Notes: generated by a model from the letters alone, not told the origin. Positions 48,162 through 60,999 are shown, counted from the stretch's first letter. The stretch is 64,000 nt of DNA from Punctularia strigosozonata HHB-11173 SS5 (GCF_000264995.1 NW_006767441.1:1376370-1440369), one strand, 5' to 3'. Made by a program: numbers and translations.

Positions 48162-49523
48162 TCATTGTTGCCTGGACTCCTCCGAGATGAAGTCGTTCAT
48201 GTACTGGATCAGTCGGTCGACCTGTTCTTCCGTGATCGCGTTGTATAGCGAGACTCGAATGCCTATGGTTCCATTAGTACGCATTAGCGATGAGAGAACT
48301 CACTTTACTCACCGCCGACGGACCTGCGTTGCATAGGCGTCAGTTTTCACGAAAGCCCGAGCATAGGTTGAAAGCGCAACATACCGATGACCCTTGAGGG
48401 CCTTCATCCCGTGCGCTTCCGCGCCATCGAGGAACCGCTTCTCCGCGCCGTCGCCCAGGACGTCGAAGACGATGTTCATCCAACTGCCCGAGCCCTCCTT
48501 CACCTTCGCGCGGAACACGCCGCGGGCCGCGCCCTCCGCGACGGCGGCGTACACCTTCTTCTTCTTCCTCTCGTTCGCGGCGGCGTACGCCTCCATCCCG
48601 CCCTGCTTTTGCATGCGCTCGAGGACGAGGCCGGCGATGTAGATCGGGAGCACGCTCGGGGTGTTGTACAGGCTGCCCGAGTCCGCGAGCGTCTTGTAGG
48701 CCATCGTGATCGGCACCGGCGCGGCGCCGAGCCGGGCGGCGGCGTCGACGTCGACGAGGCAGTCCTCGCGCACGATGAGGATGGTGAGCCCGGCCGGGCC
48801 GAGGTTCTTCTGCGCGCCGGCGTAGATCACGGCGTGCTCCGCGAGGCGCGGGATCGGGCGCGACATGAAGGAGGAGGAGTGGTCGCCGACGAGCGGGACG
48901 AGCTTGCCGGACGCGGCGCCGGGCATGCGCCCGTAGGGAAGGGAGGCGGGCGAGCTCTCGTCGGGGGAGAACTGGACGCCGTCCACGGTCTCGTTCTCGC
49001 AGTAGTAGATGAACGCGGGCTCGGTCGTCGTCGTCGTCGTCGTCGAGAAGTCGTACGCGTCGTGCGGGGGGATGTTGTCGAACGATTTCCCGTCCGCCGA
49101 GTGCTGCCGCGCGTCGACGGCGACGTGCACGCGCCCGCCGCCGAGCCGCCTGGCCTCCTCCGCCGCTTTCTTGCTCCACGAGCCGGTGAGGATGTAGTGC
49201 ATCGCCCGGTCCTGCTCCGCGAGGTCGGGGTAGAGCAGCCTGTGCCGCGCGAGGAGGTTGTACACGACGGCGGAGAACTGGCCGGTGCCGCCGCCCTGGG
49301 TGAAGAGGATGCGGTGCGTGGGCGGGACGGCCAGCTGGGCGCGGATGGAGGACTCGAGCCCGCTCAGGAACGCGCCGAACTCTTTCGAGCGGTGCGAGAT
49401 CTCGGCGACGCCGATGCCGGTGCCGTTGAAGTTGAGTAGCCCCTTCGAAGCCTCCTCGAGGACGGACTGGGGGAGCGCTGAGGGCCCCGCGCCGAAGTTG
49501 ATGACCCGGTCCCTGCTGGCCAT
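48162..49523 (-). CDS. SER1: Phosphoserine aminotransferase
   Basis: This PLP enzyme converts phosphohydroxypyruvate to phosphoserine in serine synthesis. Three exons (48385-49523, 48313-48323, 48162-48262) give 416 aa. It starts MASRDRVINFGAGPSALP and shows FTQGGGTGQFSAVVYNLL, the PLP-lysine motif AGAQKNLGPAGLT, and the C-terminal GHRSVGGIRVSLYNAIT. This last block is completed by an 11-nt micro-exon that encodes the S-V-G part. An in-frame ATG at 49562 would add 13 residues; I prefer 49523 because the conserved sequence begins right after it. The first exon is very GC-rich. Confidence 0.95.
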
Positions 49524-49803
49524 GGCGAGTGTCAGGTGAGTATCAAGTTGAACGTTGGGCAAATATCAGGTTGTGTTGGGCCTGGTGGTCCTGGTGCAGG
49601 CCTGCCTCCTGCGTTTTGACTAGATTCAAGCTCGCCATGATGATGGAGTTCGGACTTATCGCATTGGGTTGGGCGCACGATCTCCATCATTGACTCCATC
49701 ACATGACCGTCCCCTCTCTGCTCCCGCAACGACTGGCGTGCAAATCATTGCTAGCTGCACCAACAACTACAGTATATATAATCCATCGACCTTCAGTGAC
49801 GAA

Positions 49804-50728
49804 ATGGTAAAGAAATCGCGAACCAAAGCTGCACTCATATCTGGACCTACGCCGAAGCCCGCTCCTCCGCTAACGTTTCCGGACCTTACACCAAAGATGG
49901 AATTGGAACGCACCGTCCTTGTTGATGACCAGATCATACTTCTAGACGTACAGAGTATGCGCACTTGCCGCCTTTTGCCGCCTTGACCTCCTCCTAGGGA
50001 CTATTTGATGCTGAAGAATGCAAACGTTACGTCAAGTTCATAGACGAGCTTCCTCTCGAGCTCACTCCGCCTCCGAAGCGAGGCGAGGCCGAGAGAGTGA
50101 ACCGTACGTTTCGATGTGCCTTCGTTAAGCCAAGCCGTGGTATACATTCGTTGGTCAGATCGCATCTCAGCGTCGTCTCCCTCGTTCGCGGAGAAGCTCT
50201 ACGCTATACTCGCACCGCACTTGCCCGAAGAGTTTCCCTATCCGTCGTCCGCAAGGCGGCCCGCAGGGAAGACCCATCACTCTCCTCATTCACTGAACTC
50301 GAACATACGGATGTACAAGTACACACCCGAGCAGTATTTTGGGCCGCACTACGATGACTCCGTTCGGGACGCGGTCACGGCGGCGAAATCCGAATGGACC
50401 CTGCTGATCTACTTGACCGGCGAGGAGGACGGCGTCGAAGGTGGAGAGGTAAGCCACCATTCGTCTCCCATCGCTTCCGCTTCTCACGTCGACATATCGC
50501 AGACGCTCTTCTACCACGAAAGCAGGGGTAAGCCTCGTGAAACCATCACACCCCCGCTGAGACGCGGAATGGCGTTGTTGCATCGGCGAGTACAAGTATA
50601 ATTTCGACGTTTGGATGTGAGCTAACAGCACAGGCAGGCATGGGAGTGACTGTATGCTGCACGAAGGTTCCCCGGTGAAAAGGGGGACAAAATACGTCTT
50701 GAGGTCGGATCTGATGTTCCTCGCGTAA
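49804..50728 (+). CDS. 2OG-Fe(II) oxygenase / prolyl-4-hydroxylase-like protein
   Basis: This is an iron- and 2-oxoglutarate-dependent dioxygenase of the prolyl-hydroxylase type. Five exons (49804-49947, 49998-50103, 50159-50448, 50503-50585, 50638-50727 plus the last base of the stop at 50728) give 237 aa. The iron site is GPHYDDS (His-x-Asp) with the distal His in CMLHEG, and the 2-oxoglutarate basic residue is in KYVLRSD. WTLLIYLTGEEDGVEGGE is the typical core strand. The last intron (50586-50637) has a GC donor (GCGAGT); only this choice gives LLHRHGSDCMLHEG. The substrate may be a protein proline, but it is unknown. Convergent with RRP3. Confidence 0.88.
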
Positions 50729-50814
50729 ACCGGTCACGATGCACGCGACGGGGAAGCCGCCCTAACCTGGCAGATTCAGGCATTGAGGCAGGCAATTAGC
50801 CACTCCTCCAATGT

Positions 50815-52372
50815 TCATCGCCGCCCCTTGCTTCTCTTCCTTGACGGCATCCCCGCCTCGACCTCGTCGTCGTCCCGATCCCGGTCATCTCGACCACCCC
50901 CTCCCTGCACTCTCCGCTTCCTCCCCCCACCGCCACCCGCGGCTTGCTCCTTCATCTCGTTGATCGCCAGCCGCCCCGCCTCGTTCACCCTCTCCCTCAA
51001 CAGCGCGATCTCCTCTTTATCCGTCGGCCACAACTCCATCTTCTTCTCTATCACCTCCTCGATCCGCTGGATCAGCTCGACGTCGTACTGCGTCACGAGC
51101 GTGATCGATTTTCCGGACCGCCCCGCGCGCGCCGTCCGGCCGACGCGGTGGATGTAGTCCTTCGAGTGGTTCGGGATGTCGAAGTTGATGACGATGTCCA
51201 CCGAGGGGATGTCCAGCCCTCTGCGAAGGCGTTGGTTAGTTTGCGTTCGCTCTAGGTGATTGCCGCTTACCGGCTCGCGACGTCGGTCGCTACGAGCACC
51301 TTTCGGCCCCCGCTTTTGAACTTGGCCAGAGCGCCTAGCCGAGCGCTTTGACTGAGCTGACCGTGCAGGGGGACGGCGGGAAAGCCGAGGATGCGGAGCA
51401 TGATGGATAATCTAACAAGTTGGCAGACGTCAGAACGCATTTTACACGAATGTGTGAGAGTCGTACCGCTGAGCATCATGGACCGTTCGAGTGAAGATGA
51501 TGATCGAGTTCGAGGCAAGAGAGTTGGCGAGGTATATGAGGTGAACGTCCTTTTGGGAGAGTGGTATAAATAGGTAATATTGTAAGAGCGTAGATACTGT
51601 TTGGTATCTGAAGTTGATTCGACATTCCGCAACGGTACTGGATAGAATACGACGCACTTGGAAGAGACCTCCACCCGTATAGGATTGGACAAACTTGCCC
51701 TTTGCAGCTTGGCGACCTTCGTGGTCATTGTGGCGGAGAACAGGTACGTTGTCCGTTCCTTCGGTATGATCTTCAGAATTTGGTCGATGACCGGGCCGAA
51801 GTCCAGATCCAGTAGACGATCCGCCTCGTCTAGTACCTATCGACCAGGTCAGAATAACATTCGGCTTTGAAAAGAGCTGAACAGCATACCAGGAACTTGA
51901 GCCCTCTCAAGCTGAACCCTTTAGTCTCCGTGAGATGCTGCTGCAGACGTCCCGGCGTGGCCACGATGATATGCGGCTTCTTCGCCAGCGCGACAGCCTG
52001 GTCAATCAGATCCATTCCTCCCACCAACACCGCACACCGCACGCCCATGGCCGATCCCAGAGCCTCAAACTGCTGCGAGATCTGGTACGCGAGTTCACGA
52101 GTGGGCGCCAAGACGCAGGCGAAGAGACCCCTCGGCTCCTCCCATAGTTTCTGCAGTATAGGCAGCGCGAACGCGGCGGTCTTTCCGGATCCCGTCGACG
52201 CTACGCCGATGATGTCGCGACCTTCGAGAGCATGGGGTAGCGCCTCTCTCTGGATATCCGTCGGCTCCTTGTACTTCAGCTGATCAAGGGCTTCCAGTAA
52301 AGGGTTGATGAGTCCAAGAGACTTGAAAGTAGGCTCCGCTGTTGATGTACTGGCTTCTTCAGGCGACGGCAT
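50815..52372 (-). CDS. RRP3: DEAD-box ATP-dependent RNA helicase Rrp3 (DDX47)
   Basis: Rrp3/DDX47 works in nucleolar pre-18S rRNA processing. Five exons (51890-52372, 51658-51836, 51467-51607, 51271-51411, 50815-51220) give 449 aa. Motifs in order: Q motif TDIQREALP, motif [21 protein letters not shown], motif [12 protein letters not shown] (after intron 1), SATM, IIIFTRT, HGQLSQ, ATDVASRGLD and [10 protein letters not shown]. The motif [14 protein letters not shown] with PVIDQILK is typical for Rrp3 rather than Dbp4 or Has1. The tail is Gly/Arg-rich and ends RKRSKGRR, fitting nucleolar localisation. The upstream in-frame GTG is not a likely start. Confidence 0.93.
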
Positions 52373-52580
52373 TGGTGAAGGAACGGACTTGCTTCGCGGG
52401 ACAGAAATTTCGCACTTTGCGAGCACACCGCCACCAGATCGGGACGCCCGATCCGGACCCAGGCAAGCTCAGTGAGGTTGGGTGGCGTTACTTATCCTCT
52501 CAAGAATGTTGCAGCCTCCGTCGTTCCACATAATAAAGCAGAGATAGATTACACAAGGTATCAGTCCCAAGGAGAATGCA

Positions 52581-55500
52581 TCATTGCTGGTAGTCATGCC
52601 CCATTCCGACCACGAACGTACTCCGGCCACCTCTCGGTAGGATCAATACCCTCTCCGCGCCATGCACTTGATAAGTGTCTATGCTCGGAATGGCCATAGA
52701 TCCTCCCATCGTCAGCGAGCCGGCAAGAGGAAGCGGAGTCACGGATATTCTGGGCAAACTAAGCTCGCCGTGGTGAAGTGCAACGAGAGTGATGGGGAGC
52801 GAGAATGTCTCGCCATCCTGGATGGCCTGTAAGTGCGGGCGATACGCACGAGATATTCGAGATGATCACCTTTGCCATGAAGTCACCACGCTTAGGCCCG
52901 CTCACAAGCCAATCCCGCACCATTTCCTCGACGTCGAAACGGAGCATGTACCCGTCCACTGTCGAGTTCCGTCCCCAGTGCAGCGACGTTTTGACAGATA
53001 TGAGAGCTGGAATAGGTTGCCCTGCATGCAACGATCGCGATTTCTTCGAGTCCGATGTTAGTGGCATGGGTGATAAGCGCAAGCATGCAGCAGCATTGAT
53101 CTGAGATGAACAGGGCGGCGTAAGCGACATCGTTCTCGTATATCTCAATTTAACGGAGACTTACGCTCATTTGGGGTACGTCCATTGATATTACTAGCTC
53201 GCGCCATGGACCGGGGACAGACGCGTCTGCTCTCAATCTCTATAACACACGTCAGTGTGCTCAGGTTTTGTGCTCAGACCCTTGACTGACCATCTTAACT
53301 TGAGCGACAAGCTGAGCCAGAGGAGTGTCGCCATCGACATCCTTATGCAAGCTCAAACGACCAGTAGCATTGTATATGTCCATCCAACTGCCGATGGCTT
53401 GTATTTCAGCGAGCAACTGGTCCATTGCTACTTGGCGAAGTGGCGCGTATGATGGCGAGGATTGTACAGCTTGATCCATAGCGCGACGGATAAGGGCATC
53501 GAGCTCTGCCTCTGGATTCAGGGATGGCACTCGATGTAAGACAAATACCAAGCGAACCTTCCTGTAGAGTTTGATAGGTAATGCGCAGTTGTAGCGGTTG
53601 CCTCACTGCGTAACCTGTCAGCCTCCTATAATTCCGATGTTCGTCAAATAGACGTACCTGGGCCGTCATCCGACTCAATACGAAACACGAAGTTCCCAGG
53701 ACGAGCTGGTGCGATCGACTACGGCGCTGCGTCTATACGAGGGTTTCCAATCACCAGTGATGAGGCACTCACAGTGACTGTCCGATGTCCAGATTTACAT
53801 GCGGTAATTCGAACCGAACTCTGAGGGCCCTCGGCCAGTTCAAGGTCGACAGACCGTAGCCTAACGACCTGCTGTGATGTCGTTGAGATGATGAACTTTG
53901 AGAAAAGCCTGGCGGATGTAAGCGAAGGCAACCCTCCCTAGGAATACCATCGCATACCTAGACCCTCTGAAGAAGTCTTGGACATTGGCCGCGACAAGCA
54001 GGGTGGTGTTTAGTATATTACTCAGATGCAACGTCCTTTCTACATCTGCTTGCGAGACCGTCCTATACGCAGCCTTGACTCCTACTTTCTGTGTATGGTC
54101 AGCGGTGGTAGGCAGCTGATTGAGTGAGCGTGACATACCACGGCCGGGAAGCTCGATGCGTCAGAATGAGGTACAGTAAGGTGCACTGTTGCACCAGCTC
54201 GAATGTCCGAGAGGATGATGTGACTCTCTTCGACGCGAAGTTGCACACTCTCGTCGTCCGCGTCTATGGTACTCCGGTCGTGCATGCAACGAATACCTGG
54301 GGGAAGAGATATTTGAAGGTTCGCCGAGTGAACATCATTTCTCCCGCTCGAGATGACTACGTGAATTGTAGAAGGCGCTCCCAGCTCGACTACAGATCAC
54401 CATCAGTATATGTTCGTGAGCGACAAAACTTGGGTACAAACTGCGTCTTGGTTGTTCGAGTCGGATTGAGAACGATGCCGGGTCTTGCGGTATATGCACG
54501 AGACATGGTCGATCCTTCTTTGTTTTAGATTTCTTCCATACGCTGGCTGCATCCCAATGCTTCCATCTCAAGTGCAATCGTGAGATCCGGATCTCACTCG
54601 CATGAAGTACGTATGTGCCATGAGATGATGTCTTGCGATGTCATAGCATCAGCTGGTATAAACAACAGGTAGTGTCGGTTGTTCACGCACAGGACAGGAT
54701 AGACTGAAGGTCGACGTGCCGCTGGGGATATCATTGACATCTTCCTGAAATACAAGTGCGTCGGCATCCTGGCCAGTTAGGTTGACCAGAATCTGATCAG
54801 CGGGAATAGCCTATTGCTTGGAGTATCAGGTATCTTCGATGCATCCGCAGAAATATGACGCACGCATGGAAGGGAGTTTTCCACAGTTATTTCCAATGAG
54901 CACCGGTCTTCCGAGCTTACTAATTTTGCCTGGTTAGTTGAGACTTTGACAGACAACATCGAATGATCTGGGATCTCCATGTCTGGCGAACGATCAGCTG
55001 CGGACTAGCGATGAGAAAAACCGGATACTAACCTGCCTCCATTGCCGAGGCCGACGAGCTCATGGCAGACATGAGGCGCTTCAAATACTCGTTCTTGTCT
55101 TCCACTTGCATGAGGAGGGCTCCTTCTATATCCTGAACGTAGGCGGAAAGGAAATTGAGTAGCATATGCATCCAGTCCTGGTCCTTGGGTTTTTCTAGTT
55201 GTTGGTGGGTATCCAGAGCCTGGGAGAGCACATAGGACTCCAATGAGGTCCACTTGTTCGGTCCATAATGCGCGGGGAGGGAGGAGAAGGTCGTCAACGC
55301 GGTGGTGAGTTGACCGCGGTGCCTGTCCGAGGAATGTGAGACCAGCGCAGTAGCTGCATGTCATGGTCACCTACACGTCCAAGGCAGCTAGACTCCCGTG
55401 TAGCTTCAACGCCGACTTCCTGCGACCAGCTTTCGCAAAGAAATCAATCGCTCGTTTGGTGATTCTGTTGTATAAATCATAGAAAGTCTCCTTGTCCTTC

Positions 55501-57086
55501 AGCGCCAAGACAAGGTCTGCATTCGATATCTTTGACGTAGATCGCTTATGCGTCCCATTCACTCCGTTCGTCTTTGGTACGGCTGGGTTTTCGGTCAGTG
55601 ATATCGAGAAAGGAGGCTTGTGGGGCAAATATCCAGCTTTGACTCCTATGATATCAAGCTATCACAAGGGTCAGTGTGGTTGCCGTGAACCAGGGCTGAC
55701 CGGCCCACCTGGTTTCGAGCGAGGTTAGTGAGATCGCCTTTAGCTGCGTTGAACGACAATATCGTAGCTGAATCAAGTTCGAATGCAGAAGCCCACTGTT
55801 CAGACTGCGAAACTACGCTGAGTGCCGAGCTGTACGTCCAGGATTCGACGAATGGCTCCGGTATGCCATCCTGATATGGTGCGTTGATATAGACTCTTGC
55901 TCAAGAAACGAGACGCACTCACATTCATCTCTCGCAAACGTCTCCCAAAAGAGCTCAAAAAAGATGTCGCCTTCCGAGCAATCTCGATGACTCGACCCAA
56001 CTTCGCCAACACCAGACACTGTCGAGCAAGCAGATACACCCGAAAGTCGAACACAGAGATAGTGTTAGCCAATATCAGATCCCTATACGGCTTCTTCGTG
56101 ATGGAGAGGAGAGGGGCGGAATCGTCTTTCGGTCCTGGATTTGCGAAAGATCCAAACCAAGTAAGGTTTTTGTCTTTCAGGACCTGGGTGAACAGGGCTT
56201 CTAATTCGTCGTATTGGAGTAAAGCTTCTTCGCACAAGTTGACATCCTCGAACGAGGATGCGAGGCTTTCCTTCTCGGTACGTCAGCCCTTATTGCAATG
56301 CATACGAACAGGATCAGACCTTGAGGATGAAGAAAGTGCAAAAGTTCCACCCGGGCATTTGTCTTTGGTTCTCTGAACGCTTAACCTCCTCTTCGCGCAG
56401 GGATATAGCGGAGTCGAAGGCAGAGAGAACACCATCTTTAATTTTATTGATAATTTCGGCCCAAGCTGCCGGGTTGTCTTGTGCAGGGGTCCAGGCCAGC
56501 TGTACACATCTGCAAAGGACTGATCAGGACTGAAAGCCTTCGGAGAGTATCAAGTGTATCCTCGCCTGTCCCGCCTATCAACGTTGAAGTCCGCCTTGAT
56601 TTTATCCAGCACAGTAGATCTCATTTGTAGGAACCCAGCTCTTGAGGCGCGCACATCCTGCCCGACAAGGTGCAAGATGAGCCATTCTTGGTTCCTACGC
56701 TGAGTGACGGTATTGTGCCAGTCCTTCATATGCCTCTTGACCGAAAGGCGGTATGTCTCGGCATCCTAGCATTATGCTTCAAGATCACGTCGAAGCGTAG
56801 GACATGGGGAACGCACTTCGCACGTCGTAATGTAAATGTTCACGAGAGGTTTCTCCAGTACAGTCAAAGGGACTTGCGAGACGGCCTCATATCTGACTGA
56901 GTCCAACGCTACGAGCTCGATGGGCAACTCTTGGATTGTATGAAGTGGTCGGTGCGCAGATCGCCAGTGCAAGTTTCGTAGAGGGAGCTGAGAAAGCAAC
57001 GACGCCCGGAGTTGCTTCCATTGCTCAGACTCGAGAAAGCTGCCGGAAGCTGAATATGTAACCAGCGCACGCTGCTGAGTAGACAT
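52581..57086 (-). CDS. TRAPPC10: TRAPPII complex subunit TRAPPC10 (Trs130-like)
   Basis: TRAPPC10 is a TRAPPII-specific subunit that supports Rab activation at the late Golgi. Nineteen exons (56817-57086, 56566-56765, 56320-56509, 55923-56273, 55709-55870, 55375-55658, 55033-55322, 54864-54982, 54691-54810, 54442-54631, 54139-54389, 53958-54088, 53769-53908, 53659-53718, 53558-53614, 53291-53511, 53165-53239, 52870-53100, 52581-52826) give 1195 aa. N-terminus ALVTYSASGSFLESEQWKQ and LPLRNLHWRS, then KRHMKDWHNTVTQRRNQEW. Mid region includes LAALDVHRGQLTTALTTFSS. The C-terminal part is beta-rich and ends YQVHGAERVLILPRGGRST. Intron 56510-56565 uses a GC donor. Individual small exons between 53.1 and 54.4 kb are less certain than the ends. 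Confidence 0.9.
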
Positions 57087-57158
57087 GAGACGATTGATCC
57101 CGGGACGCTCAGCGACGGAGATGAAGTCACAGGCCAAGCAAGTTGGACGCGTTCCGTC

Positions 57159-58675
57159 ATGAACGCGTTGCAGCACTTTCGTCTCCTCCTGATCCGACTA
57201 CTCACAAACCCTTCCTATTTCTGGGCACTAGCTGGTCTGGTCATACTTGGCGATGCTATTCTTACTCAGCTCATCATTCGGTTCATACCATGTCAGCCCC
57301 TGCATGACCCCGTCTCGACCGCACATCGGGCGCTGACGCTGAATCACAGACACCGAAATAGATTGGGAGACATATATGCATCAGATCTCTCTGTATATCA
57401 AAGGAGAAAGGAATTACAGGTTGTTAGAAGGGCCTACCGGACCGTTGGTGTTGAGTCGACTCTTCTACCCTTACTTGCGGTATCCAATAACGGTGCAGTT
57501 ACCCAGCAGGTCATGTTGCCATTCACCGCTGGCTTCACAACGTCACTAGCAGCGGAGAAGACGTTCCTCGCGCACAGCAAGTCTACGGAGCTCTCTACCT
57601 CCTGTCGTTAGCCCTCGCATGCGCGACCTACTCTGTCACTGGAGTAATACCCAACTGGCTCGTTATGCTGCTGCCGCTGAGCAAGAGACTACATTCCTTG
57701 TATGTCCTCAGGCTGTTCAACGACTGCTGGATGGCCGTTGCCGCCCAGGCAGCCGTGCTGGCCTATGCGACGGGCGCGGACGTTGTCGGCACACTGATGC
57801 TGAGGTCGGTACTCGTGCCTATTGCATGCCATTGCTTTGCTCATAACCAGCAGCCTCGCCATCTCGACGAAGATGTCGGCCCTTTTGTACTTGCCTGGCC
57901 TTCTGGTCGTTCTGTTCAGGAAGCGTGGGCTGGTCCAAACTGCGCTACACCTGACCGCCATCGTTGCCATACAGGCATGGCTTGCGGCGGATTTCCTCAG
58001 GGCCGACTCGGAGGCTTACTTCCATGGAGCCTTCGACTTCTCCCGCGTATTCCTTTACAAATGGACCGTAAACTGGCGTTTCCTCGACGAACAGACGTTC
58101 CTGGACCCCCGGTTTGCGAAAGCCCTTCTGCTCTGCCATATATCTACTCTCGCAGTGTTCGGTTGGCGTAGATGGTGCTCGGAGGACGGCGGCGTTCTAC
58201 CGGTCTTGGGGCGTGCATTCAAGCGGCCTACGCAATCTCCTGCTCTCGGCCCTATATTGTCTGATGGTGAGTGCCAAGCGACAGGAAGTTTTGCGCCTTT
58301 CTAATAACAAACAGACGTTGTAACGATCCTGTACACGTCGAACCTCATCGGCATACTGTTCGCGCGCTCGTTGCATTACCAGTTCTATTCTTGGTACGCT
58401 CAACAGTTACCTTTCTTGGTTTGGAGGACGCAGTATCCTGCTCTCATCAAGTATGTGACGCTCAACAAAAAGTTCACGCTCGATGCTCACGCGTTCTCAT
58501 CAGGGTTTTCCTGCTCTTTGGCATTGAATACTCCTGGAACGTTTTCCCTTCCACGACATTCTCGTCCTTGACACTTTGCATTGCCAACGCCTTGGTGGTC
58601 TTCGGCATCTACCTCGGAAGTGCAATGCGGTCGGATCGTCTGATACGGACAAACGTGGAGGTTGCGTCATCATAA
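57159..58675 (+). CDS. ALG3: Dol-P-Man:Man5GlcNAc2-PP-Dol alpha-1,3-mannosyltransferase
   Basis: Alg3 adds the first luminal mannose to the lipid-linked N-glycan in the ER. Six exons (57159-57291, 57350-57449, 57499-57804, 57851-58266, 58315-58450, 58504-58675) give 420 aa. Family motifs are clear: [63 protein letters not shown], and [15 protein letters not shown]. About ten hydrophobic spans are visible. The intron at 57805-57850 (donor GTCGGT) is needed to join GTLML to SSLAIS. Head-to-head with TRAPPC10 with only 72 bp between start codons. Confidence 0.95.
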
Positions 58676-58754
58676 GTGATACCCGCGGGGGTGGACTGCA
58701 ACCATAAACTTTATAGGGTTCATGTCCATACATACGTACTCAATCAAACAAATA

Positions 58755-60772
58755 TCATTGGAAAATGGTAGCTATGCGATTCTCTCCGTCTCGTAAACCC
58801 GCGATGAACGCGTCGCGGTAGTATCCCTCCGATCCCTCAGGCAGGTGCAGCAGCAGCATACTGTCCGTGATGTATTGTTCGACGAAGCCAAGTTTGGACA
58901 AGCCATGAGCAGCAAAGATCTTTGCGGTGCTGAAACCGTCGCTGTACCCCCGGCCGGAGGCTGCGTCAGGCGAGTCGTACGGGCCGTCACGTCTGAAATT
59001 CAATCCTTCTTTGGCGATCCTAGGAGAAACCAGAAGAGACACGGCGGTTATGCTGTCGTCCAAGTCGATGAGGTCGAACGAGTCAGCTTCGGTGCTGTCT
59101 AGCGATAGCTGCTCGACGGAGGCTTGCTGGACCGGAGGCGCCGATGTCAAGACAGAAGACAGCGCGCCGAGCTGCTCATCCGTGGGTTTGTCGTTCCCGT
59201 AGGAGAAGAAAGTCGCAGGCAGATCGTCACCCACTGCAGCTCGGAAACACCAGCCCTTGTCGTTCTCGCAGTCCTCCTTCATGTACGCTACACCGCCAGT
59301 CAGTCAGCATGTACTGCACCCGAACGTCAGTCTCCCTACACCAGAAGGCCCAACCAGCGGTCGAATTGAGATACACCTGGTCTTGGCCGCTGCAGAAGGC
59401 CCGCCTTGCTCCATCTTGATCCGCTTCCTTCGCGAGACTCTGTTGGGTTAATGCACACGAAAACTCGTCGACGACCAGCCTGCCCTTCGTCGTAGCCGAG
59501 GCGTGGCTCAGGTCGGCGGCCGTGTACATCTCGATGTCTGACGTGTGTTTATGAGCGGATTCGCTGGCGTCTCGAGGGGTATAGACGAAATAGGAGTGGT
59601 GATCGAGGACGACGAAGTCGTTATGCTGGGCGACGTATCCGCTGTACTTCCCTAGGTTGAAGGCGTCGTGAATGTACAAAGGGAGGTTGCATGCTTCTGG
59701 CAAGGTAGCGCGCATCGCCGCAATAGCCCGATCATCTTCGCCGCCAAGTTGATTGTCAGTTCCAGACACGATAGAATAGCAGACGTACAGAAGCCCCAGA
59801 GACCAGGGTCGTCGACCGGTTCGTTGAGGATTTGTATGCCGACCACGTTTGTGACATACGTTAGCTGCTGGGTAAGATAGGTTAGGACAGCTATCGTTTT
59901 GTCCATGTTAGCCGGGATGCTGAAAAGCCAGACACCTTTGTCGGATACGCCGGAGTGGTCTTCCCACAAATGTTCAGTACACAGGATGCCATATGGATGT
60001 GCGGAGCATGATTCACCCTGTCCATTCTGGCTGCCTACGGCACCATGTAGGTCGACGAGGACCCCGATTCCCGCCTTTGCTGCCATATTGATTGCTCTTA
60101 CAACGTGGACCCAAGAATTCTTGTACACGTCGCCAACAGGGTCGTAGAGAGTGCCGCCAGTAAATCCAGGACCGAGATTCCAGTATCCTATAGGGAGGCG
60201 TACAGTATTGATGCCGATGCTGGCAAGGTAATCAAGATCTTCTTGCGTGATGAACGTGTCCCAGTGACGTTCAAGCACAGCTCTCGCGCCGTCGATAGAT
60301 CCCCATCCATACGCAATGTCTGCTTCAGAGATCTTGGGGCCACTGGCACAGTCCCACAACGAAGGAGTCATCCATTTTTCATGCACGAACCTAAGGAACG
60401 GGTATCAGCTATGAAAGTGTTATGCGTGGAACATCGCACGGCATACCAGGAACCCAGATTTACGGAGCGTTGCTGCCTGTAGCGGTATATGTTCGCCTTG
60501 ATGGAATCAAAAGGCAGAAACGGTTCATCTGGGAAAGGGCTCGTGTAAGCACCTGGATTGCAGTTCGGAGCAGATAACTGCTGAGGTTCCGAGACGTTCC
60601 ACGAGGAAGCGCCAGCCACTTGTTGGATATATGGAGCCGCTGTAGAGTCATTCAGAGCTGATACGTGAGGGTCTTGGACCGTGGATAGGGATGTATCAGA
60701 AAGAGGCCTTGAAAAGCCTTCGGTAAGGCTCAGAGCGCGCAAAAGAGAGAGGAAAGCATCCGTAGTATACAT
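58755..60772 (-). CDS. GH5 glucan 1,3-beta-glucosidase (exo-glucanase) with C-terminal extension
   Basis: GH5_9-type exo-beta-1,3-glucanases remodel fungal cell-wall glucan. Four exons (60447-60772, 59789-60390, 59340-59735, 58755-59287) give 618 aa. The catalytic acid/base is in QILNEP and the nucleophile in VVDEFS. Other blocks are VNLGSWFVHEKWMTPSLW, INTVRLPIGYWNLGPGF, GVLVDLHGAVGSQNG, VLDHHSYFVYT, and WAFWSYMKEDCENDKGWCF. After the GH5 domain lie about 160 more residues that end FIAGLRDGENRIATIFQ. I do not see a convincing signal peptide at the chosen start, so the protein may be intracellular or the start may be further upstream. Convergent with ALG3. Confidence 0.88.
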
Positions 60773-60999
60773 GTAGAGCGTAGGAGAAGGGAGGAGATCC
60801 TAAGATGGCGTTCAGAATCCAAGGTCAATGTTAAGCATTCGGCTTTCAACATTTGACGTTCGAGGCTGGCACAACATGGAGCGGTTCTGACATGTTTGGC
60901 ACAGGCAGAGGCAGTCAGAGCTGCTGGTCAACCGGTAACCCAGAACCAGGGTTTTCCACCCTTGGTCGACGTTTTCTCCGCGCATGTGGCAATGCGCTC

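Noticed and set aside
48387-49439. 350-codon plus-strand frame opposite SER1
   Set aside because: Antisense shadow of a GC-rich coding exon; SER1 itself is unambiguous.
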